Assembly: GCA_012522935.1 (NCBI GenBank) | Contig: JAAYJN010000041.1 | Location: forward strand, 1 to 42,644 | DNA: 42,644 nt | Direction of reading: 5' to 3' | DNA from: Candidatus Cloacimonadota bacterium | GTDB taxonomy: Bacteria; Cloacimonadota; Cloacimonadia; Cloacimonadales; Cloacimonadaceae | Part shown: positions 1 to 8,378 of the stretch, piece after piece | Layout: every line of letters starts with the position of its first letter | Numbering within the stretch: position 1 is the first letter of the stretch | Notes under the pieces: generated by a model | The model's database searches: none | What the model was told of the DNA's origin: nothing | The model's input: only the letters and a program-made list of their open reading frames with translations | Program-made: the position numbers and the translations under genes

Positions 1-228
1 AAACAGGGGATAGACGAGCTGCTGAACTCCGTGGAAACCAAGCTGTTGGACGCCCGCAAGCTGGTGTTGCAATTGCCCTTTGATCAGGGAAGTTTGGTAT
101 CCAAATTGCATGAAATCTCCATGGTGCACAAAGAAGAATACAACGAAAACGGCGTGAAGCTGTGGCTTTCCATCAGCGGCAGAGACCTGCATCTGGTGGA
201 GCCGTACATTATAGAAGATACAAAATAA
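1..228 (+). CDS. hflX: GTPase HflX, C-terminal fragment
   Basis: This is the 3' end of a gene that enters from the left edge; the frame is open from base 1, so the GTG near base 31 is not a real start. The 75 visible residues contain the pattern LVLQLPFDQGSLVSKLHE followed by EEYNENGVKLWLSISGRDL, which matches the short C-terminal domain that follows the GTPase domain in HflX (ribosome-associated GTPase that rescues or splits stalled ribosomes in the cytoplasm). The GTPase motifs themselves lie outside the window. The stop is 21 bases before the CoA-transferase gene, so the genes may share a transcript. Assignment rests on a short tail only; another member of the Obg-HflX group is the alternative. 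Confidence 0.72.
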   Translation, partial: KQGIDELLNSVETKLLDARKLVLQLPFDQGSLVSKLHEISMVHKEEYNENGVKLWLSISGRDLHLVEPYIIEDTK

Positions 229-249
229 AACAGATAAAAGGAGAACCTT

Positions 250-906
250 ATGTTCAAGCAAATCACGGCGGCTGAAGCGGCTGCCATGATCGCTCCTCAC
301 AGCAGATTGGCGATTGGCGGATTCTTGGCAGTGGGCGCCCCGGAAGGGCTGATCGATGCCATCGTAGCCGCTGGTACCAAGGATTTACACATCATTGTGA
401 TCGCCTCCGATTGGGAAGATCGGGGGATTGGCAAACTGGTGGTGAACCATCAGGTGAAAAGTGCGCAGGTATCGCATCTGGGCACAAATAGAGAGATTCA
501 GGCGCAGATGAATAGCGGCGAAGTGGCAATCGAACTGGTGCCACAGGGAACCCTGATGGAAAGGGTGCGCGCCTATGGCGCTGGCTTGGGTGGTATCCTC
601 ACCCCCACAGGGATAGGAACCGTGGTGGAAGAAGACAAACAGATCATCTCCATCGAAGGTAGGGATTTTATCCTGGAGCCCGCCATCCCCAGCGATTTTG
701 CCCTGGTGCGCGCCTGGAAGGCAGATAAATGTGGCAACCTCATCTTCCGCAAAACAGCCCGCAATAGCAACCCCATCATGGCAATGGCGGGTCGCATCAC
801 CATCGCCGAGGTGGATGAGATCGTGGAATGTGGTGAGATCGACCCCGAACACGTGGTGACACCCGGTGTATTTGTGAATTACATCGTAGTGAGAGAGGAG
901 GTATAA
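250..906 (+). CDS. ctfA: CoA-transferase subunit A (acetate/acetoacetate type)
   Basis: Alpha subunit (218 aa) of a family I 3-oxoacid/short-chain acyl CoA-transferase, which moves CoA between carboxylic acids in the cytoplasm. The N-terminal GGFLAVGAPEGLIDAI segment and the central stretch with YGAGLGGILTPTGIGT are the conserved CoA-binding and glycine-rich motifs of this family; the region with EGRDFILEPAIPSDFALVRAW is also characteristic. Length is normal for a separate alpha subunit. AAGGAG lies 8 bases before the ATG. The beta subunit starts 1 base after the stop, so the two are a translationally linked pair. Substrate is not determined by sequence; acetoacetate or butyrate in amino-acid fermentation is likely, in line with the other fermentation genes in the window. 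Confidence 0.93.
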   Translation: MFKQITAAEAAAMIAPHSRLAIGGFLAVGAPEGLIDAIVAAGTKDLHIIVIASDWEDRGIGKLVVNHQVKSAQVSHLGTNREIQAQMNSGEVAIELVPQGTLMERVRAYGAGLGGILTPTGIGTVVEEDKQIISIEGRDFILEPAIPSDFALVRAWKADKCGNLIFRKTARNSNPIMAMAGRITIAEVDEIVECGEIDPEHVVTPGVFVNYIVVREEV

Positions 907-907
907 A

Positions 908-1558
908 ATGGATAAACGCGCAATGATTGGAGCCAGAATCGCCAAAGAATTGAAAGACGGCGATTATGTGAACTTGGGGATAGGACTGCCCACGGAAGCG
1001 GTGAATCACATCCCTGAAGGCGTGCATGTGACCTTCCAGAGCGAAAATGGCATCATGGGCACGGGTCCCAAACCCGCGGAAGGCATGGAAGATGAAGATA
1101 TGATCAATGCCGGCGGCGGCTATATCACAGCCCTCAAAGGTGCATCCTTCTTTGATTCCGCCCTCAGCTTTGCCATCATCCGCGGCGGACACGTGGACGT
1201 GACCGTTTTGGGCGCCTTGCAGGTGGATCAACACGGCAACCTTGCCAATTGGATCATCCCCGGCAAACTGGTGCCCGGCATGGGCGGCGCCATGGACCTG
1301 GTAACGGGTGCCAAAAAGGTGATCGTGGCAATGGAACACCTGGATAAGAAGGGCAATTCCAAGGTGCTGAAACAATGCACGCTGCCCCTCACCGCCAAGG
1401 GCTTGGTGAGCCTGATTGTGACCGATATGGCAGTGATAGAGGTGACTCCCCAAGGCCTGCTCTTGAGAGAAGTGACCGAAGGCTATACCGTGGAAGACGT
1501 GGTGAGAGCCACCGAAGCGGAACTCGTGATCCCGTCACATCTACTGGATAAGAATTAA
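908..1558 (+). CDS. ctfB: CoA-transferase subunit B (acetate/acetoacetate type)
   Basis: Beta subunit (216 aa) that carries the catalytic glutamate of the family I CoA-transferase made with the preceding gene. Visible motifs are NLGIGLPTE near residue 22, SENGIMG with Glu46 at the catalytic position, and the AGGGYITALKGASFFDSA stretch. The end LREVTEGYTVEDVVRATEAEL is the usual C-terminus. The gene follows ctfA with a gap of one base, the SD (GAGAGGAGG) lying inside the end of ctfA. It is followed by a hairpin at 1569-1610 and then by rplU. The enzyme mechanism (glutamyl-CoA thioester) is known for the family; the physiological substrate is inferred only. Confidence 0.93.
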   Translation: MDKRAMIGARIAKELKDGDYVNLGIGLPTEAVNHIPEGVHVTFQSENGIMGTGPKPAEGMEDEDMINAGGGYITALKGASFFDSALSFAIIRGGHVDVTVLGALQVDQHGNLANWIIPGKLVPGMGGAMDLVTGAKKVIVAMEHLDKKGNSKVLKQCTLPLTAKGLVSLIVTDMAVIEVTPQGLLLREVTEGYTVEDVVRATEAELVIPSHLLDKN

Positions 1559-1568
1559 CTAAGAAAAG

Positions 1569-1610
1569 GCGTTATGCGCGAGGGGGGATGGACTTCCTTG
1601 TGCATAACGC
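1569..1610 (+). promoter_or_regulatory. Hairpin between ctfB and rplU (terminator or L21 leader)
   Basis: A perfect 9-bp inverted repeat (GCGTTATGC at 1569-1577 and GCATAACGC at 1602-1610), extendable to about 12 pairs with G-U pairs, encloses a purine-rich loop. No T-run follows, so it is not a typical intrinsic terminator. It begins about 10 bases after ctfB and lies about 155 bases before rplU, so it could end the CoA-transferase transcript or act in the leader of the ribosomal protein operon. The remaining leader to 1766 shows no convincing promoter to the eye. Confidence 0.45.
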
Positions 1611-1766
1611 CATAATCTATCATATCAGAGGCATTCGGCGGTATCTCCCGGATGGTATAAGGGTAGAGAATTCCGGGCAAAATACGCCTGAGCAGATATT
1701 TCTCCTTGACGTAATCTCAGCTTCGGGATTTGTGGTTCTCTCATGCAAAATATTAAGGAGTTATAG

Positions 1767-2078
1767 ATGTACGCCATCGTAGAAATTAAAGGATTTCAGT
1801 ACAGGGCAGAAAAAGACGCCATCCTGCGCGTCCCCTTGCTGGACACGGAGCCTGGCGGCAGCATCGAATTTGAGCGCGTATTGATGCTTAGAGACGATGC
1901 CGAGATCAAGGTGGGCCAGCCCGTGATCGAAGGCGCTGCCGTAGTGGCAGAAGTGATAGAACACGGTAAAGGTAAGAAGAAAGTGATATTTCACAAGAGA
2001 CGCCGCAAAGGCTATCGCGTGAAAAAGGGTTACCGTGAACAATTTACCAATATAAAAGTGACCGATATCCGGTCCTAA
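1767..2078 (+). CDS. rplU: 50S ribosomal protein L21
   Basis: A 103-residue protein beginning [17 protein letters not shown] and holding the C-terminal signature with [16 protein letters not shown], diagnostic of L21, a 23S rRNA-binding protein of the large ribosomal subunit. Length is standard. AAGGAG sits 6 bases before the ATG. It is followed after 15 bases by rpmA, the almost universal rplU-rpmA pair. The 208-base upstream region holds a strong hairpin that may belong to its leader. Confidence 0.98.
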   Translation: MYAIVEIKGFQYRAEKDAILRVPLLDTEPGGSIEFERVLMLRDDAEIKVGQPVIEGAAVVAEVIEHGKGKKKVIFHKRRRKGYRVKKGYREQFTNIKVTDIRS

Positions 2079-2093
2079 AGAAAGAGGTGAAAC

Positions 2094-2360
2094 ATGGCAC
2101 ATAAGAAAGGTGTTGGAAGCAGCAGAAACGGTCGCGATTCAAATCCCAAATATCGCGGCGTAAAGAAATACGGCAACGAAATGGTATTGGCTGGCAATAT
2201 CATCGTGCGCCAAAAGGGCACCAAGTTTCATCCCGGCGCAAACGTTGGAATCGGCAGAGATTTTACCATATTCAGCCTGGTAGACGGCTTTGTGAAATTT
2301 GAAACCAAGGCTCTGGGACGCAAGTACGTCTCCGTGGAGCCCTTGCCCGAGACACAGTAA
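2094..2360 (+). CDS. rpmA: 50S ribosomal protein L27
   Basis: An 88-residue protein starting [16 protein letters not shown], the conserved N-terminus of L27, which reaches towards the peptidyl-transferase centre; the [15 protein letters not shown] stretch is equally typical. The sequence starts directly with MAHKKG and has no cleavable extension of the Firmicutes kind. GAGGTGAAAC before the ATG is the SD. It forms an operon with rplU and ends 26 bases before a bidirectional terminator. Confidence 0.98.
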   Translation: MAHKKGVGSSRNGRDSNPKYRGVKKYGNEMVLAGNIIVRQKGTKFHPGANVGIGRDFTIFSLVDGFVKFETKALGRKYVSVEPLPETQ

Positions 2361-2385
2361 CACAAAACCCTTCCTATTAAATGAT

Positions 2386-2421
2386 AAAGAGCCCGCCATG
2401 TATGTGACGGGCTCTTTTCTA
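2386..2421. terminator. Bidirectional intrinsic terminator (rpmA / SLC13 gene)
   Basis: A 9-bp perfect stem (AAGAGCCCG at 2387-2395 with CGGGCTCTT at 2408-2416) has a 12-base loop. On the + strand the stem runs into TTTTCTATTT; on the - strand the left side gives TTTATCATTT. It lies between the convergent ends of rpmA (+) and the transporter gene (-) and can serve both. Confidence 0.85.
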
Positions 2422-2437
2422 TTTGCCTTGTAAAATC

Positions 2438-4207
2438 TTAGATGAGATAATACCAATACAGCAGGGGCGTTCCCAAGAGCAGGATGAGGATCTGGAGGGG
2501 CAATCCCATCCGCCAAAAATCCCAGATCCGATAGCCGCCCAGGCTCATCACCAGAGTGTTTGCCATATTGGATTTGGGGTTGAGGAAGCTGGCAGTGCTG
2601 CCAAAAGCCAAAGCCATCAGATAGGGATCGATGATATGCGTACTGCTTTGGGCAATGAGGATCACGATGGGGGAGAGGAGCACGCTGCTTACAATGGGGT
2701 TGATGAGGTTTGCCAAGAGCATGGCGGATGCCATCACCAAGCCCAGGATGAAGAGAGGCGAGAGACTGTGTGTCCAGCTCATAAACATGGCGGCAAGCTT
2801 GAGCGCCACACCGCTACTTTGCAGGGTATGGGCGATGGGAATCAGGGTAGCCATCAAAACAACTGCAGACCAATTTATGCTTTGATACAAATCCCGGGGG
2901 CTAATCACCCGGAAAATAACCATCAACAGCGCCGCCAAGGAGAGGGCAATGGGGATGGGAATCCAGCCCAGAGAGGCAGCTACAATGCTGAGGATAAAGG
3001 TGAGCAGAGATGCCACTGTACAACGCATGTCTGCCACTTGAAAGCCACGCTCCTGCAGAGGGAGGCAGCCCATGGCGGAGATCACCTCCGGCAATATCTG
3101 GGTGCGCCCTTGGATGAGCAGCACGTCACCTGTGCGAAAGCGGCTTTTGCCCACCCTGCCGATCGTCTTGCGTCCGGCACGCGAAACGGCAAGCAGATTA
3201 ATGCCATAGCGCGAGCGCAGGTTGATCTCTGCTGCAGACTTGCCCACCAATCCGGAATCTGGAAGAACCACCACCTCTTGCATGGAGATATTGCGAGCTC
3301 CCTGGGCATCCTTATGAAACCTTCTGCCTCCAATCAATTTGGCACGGGTGTAATCCATAAAGGTGCGCAGGTTTTCCGAATCAGCTTCGATGATCAGGAT
3401 GTCTTCTGGCATCAGCTCTTCATCGGGATCAATCACCTCCAAGAGCAACTTTTTGCGCACCAAGCCAATCACGGTGACCTCATAAGCGGCATTTTGCATG
3501 ATCTTGCGCAAGCTGGAACCCGCCAATAGCGAATCCCTTAGCACCTTCACCTCTGTGATAAAATCCTCGATGGTAAGCTCGTCTTCCACTTGTTTCTTTT
3601 TGTGGCGTCCCGGCAAAAGCAGCCATGCAGTGGCGGTGATAAACAGGACTCCTGCCAGGGCGAGGATTAGTCCCAAAGGGAAGTACTCCCATACGCCAAA
3701 GCTTTTGCCGATGGTATCTTGTCTAAAGAATGAGACGTAGATATTGGACGGGGAAGCCCAAAGGGTGGTGAAGCCTCCCAAAATGGAAGCAAAGGCAAGT
3801 GGCATCAGCACCCGCGAGGGATGGATCCCCCTTTTACCACTTAGCTGTACGGCAAAAGGCAAGATGATCACCAAGGCGATATGATATCCCAAAAATGAGG
3901 TGAGAACCACCGTATAAAATGATAGTAGCAGCACAAATACAAGGGGATCATGCCCCAAAGCAGAAAGGAGGCGGGAGAGCATATCCAAAGCCCCACAATG
4001 ATGCAAAGCATAGCCCAATACCATCATCGCTGCCAGGGTGATTACCGCGGGATGGGAAAAGCCGCTGAAAACATCTGGAGCAGGGATGAAGCCCAAAACA
4101 GCTAAGGTAAACAGCGCCGCTATCCCCACAATATCAGCGCGTAACTTGCCCCAAAGCCATAGAATAACAGCAGCCCCCAATATGGGTAACAACATATTTT
4201 GCATCAT
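2438..4207 (-). CDS. SLC13/DASS-type permease with two central RCK_C domains
   Basis: A 589-residue inner-membrane transporter. About six hydrophobic segments lie before residue ~200, a soluble region occupies ~205-385, and a second hydrophobic block runs to the end (terminal LLLLGTPLLYWYYLI). The soluble insert contains two TrkA-C/RCK_C-like repeats (for example EVTVIGLVRKKLLLEVIDPDEELMPEDILII pattern and the later GLVGKSAAEINLRSRYGI pattern). This build is typical of the SLC13/CitM-like family that carries dicarboxylates, sulfate or other anions with Na+ or H+; the substrate cannot be told. The start has two adjacent ATG codons and a weak SD, so it may be one codon shorter. It stands alone, convergent with rpmA and downstream of clpB. 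Confidence 0.85.
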   Translation of the reverse strand: MMQNMLLPILGAAVILWLWGKLRADIVGIAALFTLAVLGFIPAPDVFSGFSHPAVITLAAMMVLGYALHHCGALDMLSRLLSALGHDPLVFVLLLSFYTVVLTSFLGYHIALVIILPFAVQLSGKRGIHPSRVLMPLAFASILGGFTTLWASPSNIYVSFFRQDTIGKSFGVWEYFPLGLILALAGVLFITATAWLLLPGRHKKKQVEDELTIEDFITEVKVLRDSLLAGSSLRKIMQNAAYEVTVIGLVRKKLLLEVIDPDEELMPEDILIIEADSENLRTFMDYTRAKLIGGRRFHKDAQGARNISMQEVVVLPDSGLVGKSAAEINLRSRYGINLLAVSRAGRKTIGRVGKSRFRTGDVLLIQGRTQILPEVISAMGCLPLQERGFQVADMRCTVASLLTFILSIVAASLGWIPIPIALSLAALLMVIFRVISPRDLYQSINWSAVVLMATLIPIAHTLQSSGVALKLAAMFMSWTHSLSPLFILGLVMASAMLLANLINPIVSSVLLSPIVILIAQSSTHIIDPYLMALAFGSTASFLNPKSNMANTLVMSLGGYRIWDFWRMGLPLQILILLLGTPLLYWYYLI

Positions 4208-4241
4208 CCGCTCACATCGATTATTGATTGTCCTATTTTAT

Positions 4242-4270
4242 AAAATATGCATTATTGGGGGCTGTGGCAA
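4242..4270 (-). promoter_or_regulatory. Putative sigma-70 promoter of the SLC13 gene
   Basis: Reading the - strand, TTGCCA (4265-4270) and TATTTT (4242-4247) are 17 bases apart, 35 bases upstream of the start codon. Five of six and four of six matches to the consensus. It lies in the 87-base gap after clpB, in which no clpB terminator was recognised. Confidence 0.5.
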
Positions 4271-4294
4271 GCGATATTACCTCATATTTAATAT

Positions 4295-6871
4295 TTAAAT
4301 GCTCTGCACTTTCATTTTGCCATCTTGATAATCCAGCATGATGGGCTTGCCTGCCTGTAGCTTACCACCGAGAAGCGCCATGGCAAGCTCATCCTCTATC
4401 TCTTTTTGGATCAAACGCTTGAGCGGGCGGGCTCCAAATTGGGGATCAAAGCCGGCAGTGGCGATATAATCTCCCAAAGCTGGGGTCCATCTCAGCTCTA
4501 TCCCTTTGCCGATGATGCGTGAAGCCAGAATCCGCAGCTGCAGCTCCACGATGGCGCGGATGTTTTCCTCTCCCAAACGGTGGAAGATGATGATATCATC
4601 CAAACGGTTGAGGAATTCAGGGCGGAAATAACGTTTGAGCTCGTTCAGCAGAGCGGGACGCAGCTCGTCCAGATCATCGTTTGGCGCATCATAAATCATT
4701 TGTGAGGCGATATTGGAGGTCATGATAACCACGCTGTGGCGAAAATCCACCGTGCGACCTTTGCCATCGGTGAGCCTGCCATCATCCAATATCTGCAGGA
4801 GGATATTGAACACATCCGGATGCGCCTTTTCTATCTCGTCAAAGAGGATAACGCTGTAGGGACGACGCCTCACGCCTTCGGTGAGGTAGCCGCCTTCATC
4901 GTATCCCACATAACCGGGAGGGGCGCCGATGAGACGGGCAACGGAGTGTTTTTCCATAAATTCACTCATATCCAGCCTGATCATCGCCTTCTCATTGTCA
5001 AATAGATAGGCGGCAAGAGTCTTTGCCAGCTCGGTTTTGCCCACACCGGTGGGACCCAGGAAGATGAAGGAGCCGATGGGGCGATCAGCATCTCCCAAGC
5101 CACTGCGGGAGCGGCGGATGGCATTGGCAAGGGCGGTGATGCCTTCTTCCTGACCCACCACGCGTTGCGCCAGAATCTGCTCAAGGTCCAAGAGCTTTGC
5201 CATTTCACTTTGCATCAGCTTGGATACAGGTATTTTGGTCCATTTGGAAACCACCTGTGCCACCAATTCCTCATCTACAGATTCACGAATCATGCGCTCA
5301 CTGCCGGCTGTTTCCTCTGCCTTTTTTGCCAATTCTGCCAACAGCTTTTCCTTTTCTGGAATGATGCTATAGCGTAATTCGGAGGTGGTCTCATAATCCC
5401 CGTTGCGCTCCGCCTGTTCTGCCTGTGAACGCAAGCGATCCAGCTCGGCACGGATGCCGCGCTCCTCTTCCACACGCTGCTTTTCATTGTCCCAGCGCAT
5501 GCGCAGGGCATCATGCTCCTCCTGCAGGCTGGCTATCTCTTTATTCACCTTGTCCAGACGGCTGGCGGAGAGCCCGTCTGTCTCTTTGGCGAGGGAGAGC
5601 TTTTCAATCTCCAATTGACGCAGCTTGCGCGTGACATCGTCCAATTCATGGGGCAGGGAATCTATCTCCATGCGCAGCTGGGCACAAGCCTCGTCCATCA
5701 GGTCGATGGCCTTATCCGGCAGGAAGCGATCAGAAATATAGCGGTTGCTCAATACCGCGGCAGACACCAGGGCGTTATCAGTGATCTTGACGCCATGATG
5801 CACCTCATACTTCTCGCGGATTCCACGCAGGATGGAGATGCTGTCTTCCACGCTGGGTTCCTCCACCAACACAGGTTGGAAGCGTCTTGCCAGGGCGGGG
5901 TCCTTTTCTATATGTTTGCGATATTCATCGATGGTAGTGGCTCCGATGCAGTGCAGGGTGCCCCTTGCCAAAGCGGGCTTGAGCATGTTGGAGGCATCCA
6001 CGGAACCCTCCGCCGCGCCTGCACCAACCACGGTGTGAATCTCATCAATAAAGAGGATGATGCGGCCCTCGCTCTTTTCCACTTCGGATAATACGGCTTT
6101 CAGGCGCTCTTCAAATTCTCCACGGAATTTGGCACCTGCCACCATGGCTGCCATGTCCAATTCCACTATCTCTTTATTCTTCAATGTTTCAGGGATGTCT
6201 CCTGCCACCACGCGGCGCGCCAAACCTTCCACGATTGCCGTCTTGCCAACGCCCGGTTCCCCGATGAGGATGGGGTTGTTTTTGCGGCGACGGGAGAGAA
6301 TCTGCACACTGCGGCGGATTTCCTCGTCTCTGCCAATCACGGGGTCAAGCTTTTCCTGGCGCGCCAAGCGGGTGAGATTACGGGCGTATTTTTCCAAAGC
6401 CTGAAACTTGGCTTCCGGGTTTTGGTCTGTTACACGCTGGTTACCGCGCAGCTGCTGCAAAGCCTGCAACAACGTTGCTGCATCCATCCCGTTATTGCGC
6501 AAAATATCGGCGGCTTCCTTGCCTTTTTCCAGAAGTGCCATCAGGAGATGCTCCAGGCTAACGTATTCATCGCCAAGCTTCTGTGCGTCTTTCTCTGCCT
6601 GTTGCAACACCTCCAAAACTTCCTGCCCCATATACTGCTGTGCACCTGTAACTTGAGGCAGTTTATTGAGTGCCTCCAATAGGCTCATCTGCAGAGCTCC
6701 GGCATCTATTTCCAGCTTTTGTAAAACTGGCTGGATCAGGGTGTCTTCCTGTGCCAACATGGCAGATAAGAGGTGTATATTCCTAAGCTCCTGATGCCCT
6801 CTTTCGGAAGCCAGATGGTGCATGGCTTGCAGGGCTTCCTGACTTTTTATGGTAAATCTATCTGCGTTCAT
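4295..6871 (-). CDS. clpB: ATP-dependent disaggregase ClpB
   Basis: An 858-residue AAA+ protein, standard ClpB length. In order: the N domain (about 1-145), NBD1 with Walker A GEPGVGKT at 204-211 and Walker B IILFIDE at 271-277, the coiled-coil M domain (about 400-525, rich in K, E, L) that separates ClpB from ClpA/ClpC, and NBD2 with Walker A GPTGVGKT at 606-613. There is no ClpP-binding IGF loop, as expected for a disaggregase that works with DnaK. The ATG is preceded by AAGGAGG. Its own promoter is at 6911-6939; no CIRCE operator was found upstream. Nothing points to truncation. Confidence 0.98.
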   Translation of the reverse strand: MNADRFTIKSQEALQAMHHLASERGHQELRNIHLLSAMLAQEDTLIQPVLQKLEIDAGALQMSLLEALNKLPQVTGAQQYMGQEVLEVLQQAEKDAQKLGDEYVSLEHLLMALLEKGKEAADILRNNGMDAATLLQALQQLRGNQRVTDQNPEAKFQALEKYARNLTRLARQEKLDPVIGRDEEIRRSVQILSRRRKNNPILIGEPGVGKTAIVEGLARRVVAGDIPETLKNKEIVELDMAAMVAGAKFRGEFEERLKAVLSEVEKSEGRIILFIDEIHTVVGAGAAEGSVDASNMLKPALARGTLHCIGATTIDEYRKHIEKDPALARRFQPVLVEEPSVEDSISILRGIREKYEVHHGVKITDNALVSAAVLSNRYISDRFLPDKAIDLMDEACAQLRMEIDSLPHELDDVTRKLRQLEIEKLSLAKETDGLSASRLDKVNKEIASLQEEHDALRMRWDNEKQRVEEERGIRAELDRLRSQAEQAERNGDYETTSELRYSIIPEKEKLLAELAKKAEETAGSERMIRESVDEELVAQVVSKWTKIPVSKLMQSEMAKLLDLEQILAQRVVGQEEGITALANAIRRSRSGLGDADRPIGSFIFLGPTGVGKTELAKTLAAYLFDNEKAMIRLDMSEFMEKHSVARLIGAPPGYVGYDEGGYLTEGVRRRPYSVILFDEIEKAHPDVFNILLQILDDGRLTDGKGRTVDFRHSVVIMTSNIASQMIYDAPNDDLDELRPALLNELKRYFRPEFLNRLDDIIIFHRLGEENIRAIVELQLRILASRIIGKGIELRWTPALGDYIATAGFDPQFGARPLKRLIQKEIEDELAMALLGGKLQAGKPIMLDYQDGKMKVQSI

Positions 6872-6910
6872 TCTTGCCTCCTTGATGCTATGAACTTGTT
6901 TCTTATAAAC

Positions 6911-6939
6911 AAATTAAACGAAGGCAGTGTGGTTGTCAA
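6911..6939 (-). promoter_or_regulatory. Promoter of clpB
   Basis: On the - strand TTGACA (6934-6939) is followed after exactly 17 bases by TAATTT (6911-6916), about 40 bases before the clpB start. The -35 box is perfect. No HrcA-type CIRCE repeat (TTAGCACTC-N9-GAGTGCTAA) is present, so heat control, if any, uses something else. The rest of the 6872-7185 gap holds a palindromic repeat at 7038-7118. Confidence 0.7.
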
Positions 6940-7037
6940 GGGGAAACTTGGCAATCACAACCCGGGACTGCTAAGATTGTGTATAAAGGTTATGATTGTT
7001 TTGTGAATAAAGGAGTTTGCGTGTGGATGAGCTATAT

Positions 7038-7118
7038 CTTGCCCATTAACCACCCTTGTCTCTCCTTTGTCTCGACAAGGGTGAGACAAGGGTGGTACAA
7101 GGGAGGCTAATGGGCAAG
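7038..7118. repeat. Dispersed palindromic intergenic repeat, copy 1
   Basis: An 81-bp element bounded by perfect 11-bp inverted ends (CTTGCCCATTA at 7038-7048, TAATGGGCAAG at 7108-7118). Inside, ACCACCCTTGTCTC (7049-7062) has its exact reverse complement at 7083-7096. Related copies lie at 23104-23180 and 34725-34802, and all share TTAACCACCCTTGTCTCTCC or a near match. It sits about 100 bases upstream of the clpB -35 box and before tRNA-Phe. No coding capacity. Confidence 0.85.
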
Positions 7119-7185
7119 GACTGTTCTGGAATGCATTTTTATCTTGACAAAATCCCGCAAGGCGAAAAAGGTGGCTTCGAAAGGT

Positions 7186-7261
7186 GGCGAGATAGCTCAG
7201 CCGGTAGAGCAGAGGCCTGAAAAGCCTTGTGTCCCCAGTTCGATTCTGGGTTTCGCCACCA
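7186..7261 (+). tRNA. tRNA-Phe (anticodon GAA)
   Basis: A complete 76-nt cloverleaf: acceptor GGCGAGA paired with TTTCGCC, D arm GCTC...GAGC, anticodon loop CTGAAAA with anticodon GAA on a GAGGC/GCCTT stem, variable GTGTC, T arm CCCAG-TTCGATT-CTGGG, and an encoded 3' ACCA. A T-run follows at once. A TTGACA lies at 7144-7149 but no matching -10 box is seen. Confidence 0.96.
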
Positions 7262-7301
7262 TTTTTTTATGTCTGTAATTTTTGTGTCTTTTTGGTATAA
7301 A

Positions 7302-8378
7302 TCAATCTTGTGAATATATGCCCTTGATTGCTTTGATCAGCTTTTCCGCTCTCTTCTCTACGCAAAATTCCCCTTGCATCCATTGTGATATTTCGCGCGG
7401 ATCATGCTTCAGATTTTGCGCCTTACTGATGGCTCGGCTGAGGCTGCCCACATCCCTTGTAGCAAAAACCACCCCATATTCACCGATGAGTGTGGGAATA
7501 CCTGCCACATTCGAGCCTATGGGCATACATCCCAGCATCATTGCCTCCATCAGCGCATTGGGCATGCCCTCAGAGATGGAAGGCTGGAGGTAAAAGCGTG
7601 TGTTGCTCAGCATTTGCAGCACCTTGCGATGCGAAAGACGATCATGCAGGAAGAGGTTGGTGGTTTCCTCCAGAGCGTGCTCCTGCCTGAACCTGTCATG
7701 ATACTCTTTTTTGAGCCCAATGATGTGAATCGTATATTGGGGATTCTGTTTGGCAAAGGCAGCGATGAGGTCAAACCCCTTGTTATAGATATCATTATAG
7801 CGAGGCGTGCCACCCACACAGAGGAAATCGATCTTGCGCTCCTGCTGCAGTGAGAGGGTCTCAGGTGCCTCAATGGTGATTGCATTATGGATCACAATTG
7901 CCGGTGTTTTCAGGGATGGGATCAAGTTGAAAATGCCCTCTATATGACCCTTTGGATTGTAGTATGTATTTGAAGATTGCAAGAGGGAAGCGTGGTTGGC
8001 AATGATCAGATTTGTGTGTTTGAGGGCATAGCGGACCATGGCGGAACGCAGCCTATTGCAATAGGCTCCATAATTGAATTCCGGATAGCATACGGCATCA
8101 AAGCCACCGATGAAAATAACACTCTTAAAACCCCTGAGGCGTGCCGCCAATACTGCCAACGCGGCATGATAATCTGCAAACCATACTGCCACCAGGGTGG
8201 GGGAGGGACTTGCCAATATCTTCAGGAAAAGCTTGCATAAAGACCAGAGATAATGCAGCCTGCCGCTGCTCTGTCTGAGATTGATGGATTTTAAGGGGAA
8301 ATGGCTTTGCAGGATGGACGAGTCCACCTTGGTAAAGGGACTCTCATTCGGCTTCACAAAAAAGATGCGTGGCTTCAT
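7302..8378 (-). CDS. GT-B (GT4-like) glycosyltransferase
   Basis: A 358-residue cytoplasmic or membrane-associated sugar transferase. The C-terminal half carries the retaining GT4 pattern SEGMPNALMEAMMLGCMP, with the Glu of the E-x7-E region, followed by a GIPTLIGEYGVVF donor-site loop. The N-terminal half is less conserved, with a Rossmann-like strand pattern around FIGGFDAVCYPEF. It is the last gene of the six-gene operon 14685 to 7302 and overlaps the upstream glycosyltransferase by 4 bases (ATGA). The donor and acceptor sugars are unknown; the flippase upstream suggests assembly of an exported polysaccharide or glycolipid. No terminator was recognised between its stop and the tRNA-Phe gene. 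Confidence 0.85.
   Translation of the reverse strand: MKPRIFFVKPNESPFTKVDSSILQSHFPLKSINLRQSSGRLHYLWSLCKLFLKILASPSPTLVAVWFADYHAALAVLAARLRGFKSVIFIGGFDAVCYPEFNYGAYCNRLRSAMVRYALKHTNLIIANHASLLQSSNTYYNPKGHIEGIFNLIPSLKTPAIVIHNAITIEAPETLSLQQERKIDFLCVGGTPRYNDIYNKGFDLIAAFAKQNPQYTIHIIGLKKEYHDRFRQEHALEETTNLFLHDRLSHRKVLQMLSNTRFYLQPSISEGMPNALMEAMMLGCMPIGSNVAGIPTLIGEYGVVFATRDVGSLSRAISKAQNLKHDPREISQWMQGEFCVEKRAEKLIKAIKGIYSQD

Noticed and set aside
1588-1782. 64-codon frame on the + strand between ctfB and rplU
   Set aside because: Overlaps the hairpin and the rplU start, no SD, no resemblance to any protein.
2423-3529. Open frame of 368 codons on the + strand
   Set aside because: It lies wholly antisense to the SLC13 transporter gene, has a low-complexity His/Gln-rich translation and no SD; a shadow frame.
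6872-6945. CIRCE/HrcA operator before clpB
   Set aside because: No TTAGCACTC-N9-GAGTGCTAA repeat here or before htpG.
7041-7118. CRISPR-like tandem ACCCTTGTCTC units
   Set aside because: The units are adjacent, inverted and without unique spacers; they form a palindromic element, and no cas gene is present.
7144-7172. Promoter of tRNA-Phe at TTGACA 7144-7149
   Set aside because: No acceptable -10 box 16-18 bases downstream; the box alone is not enough.
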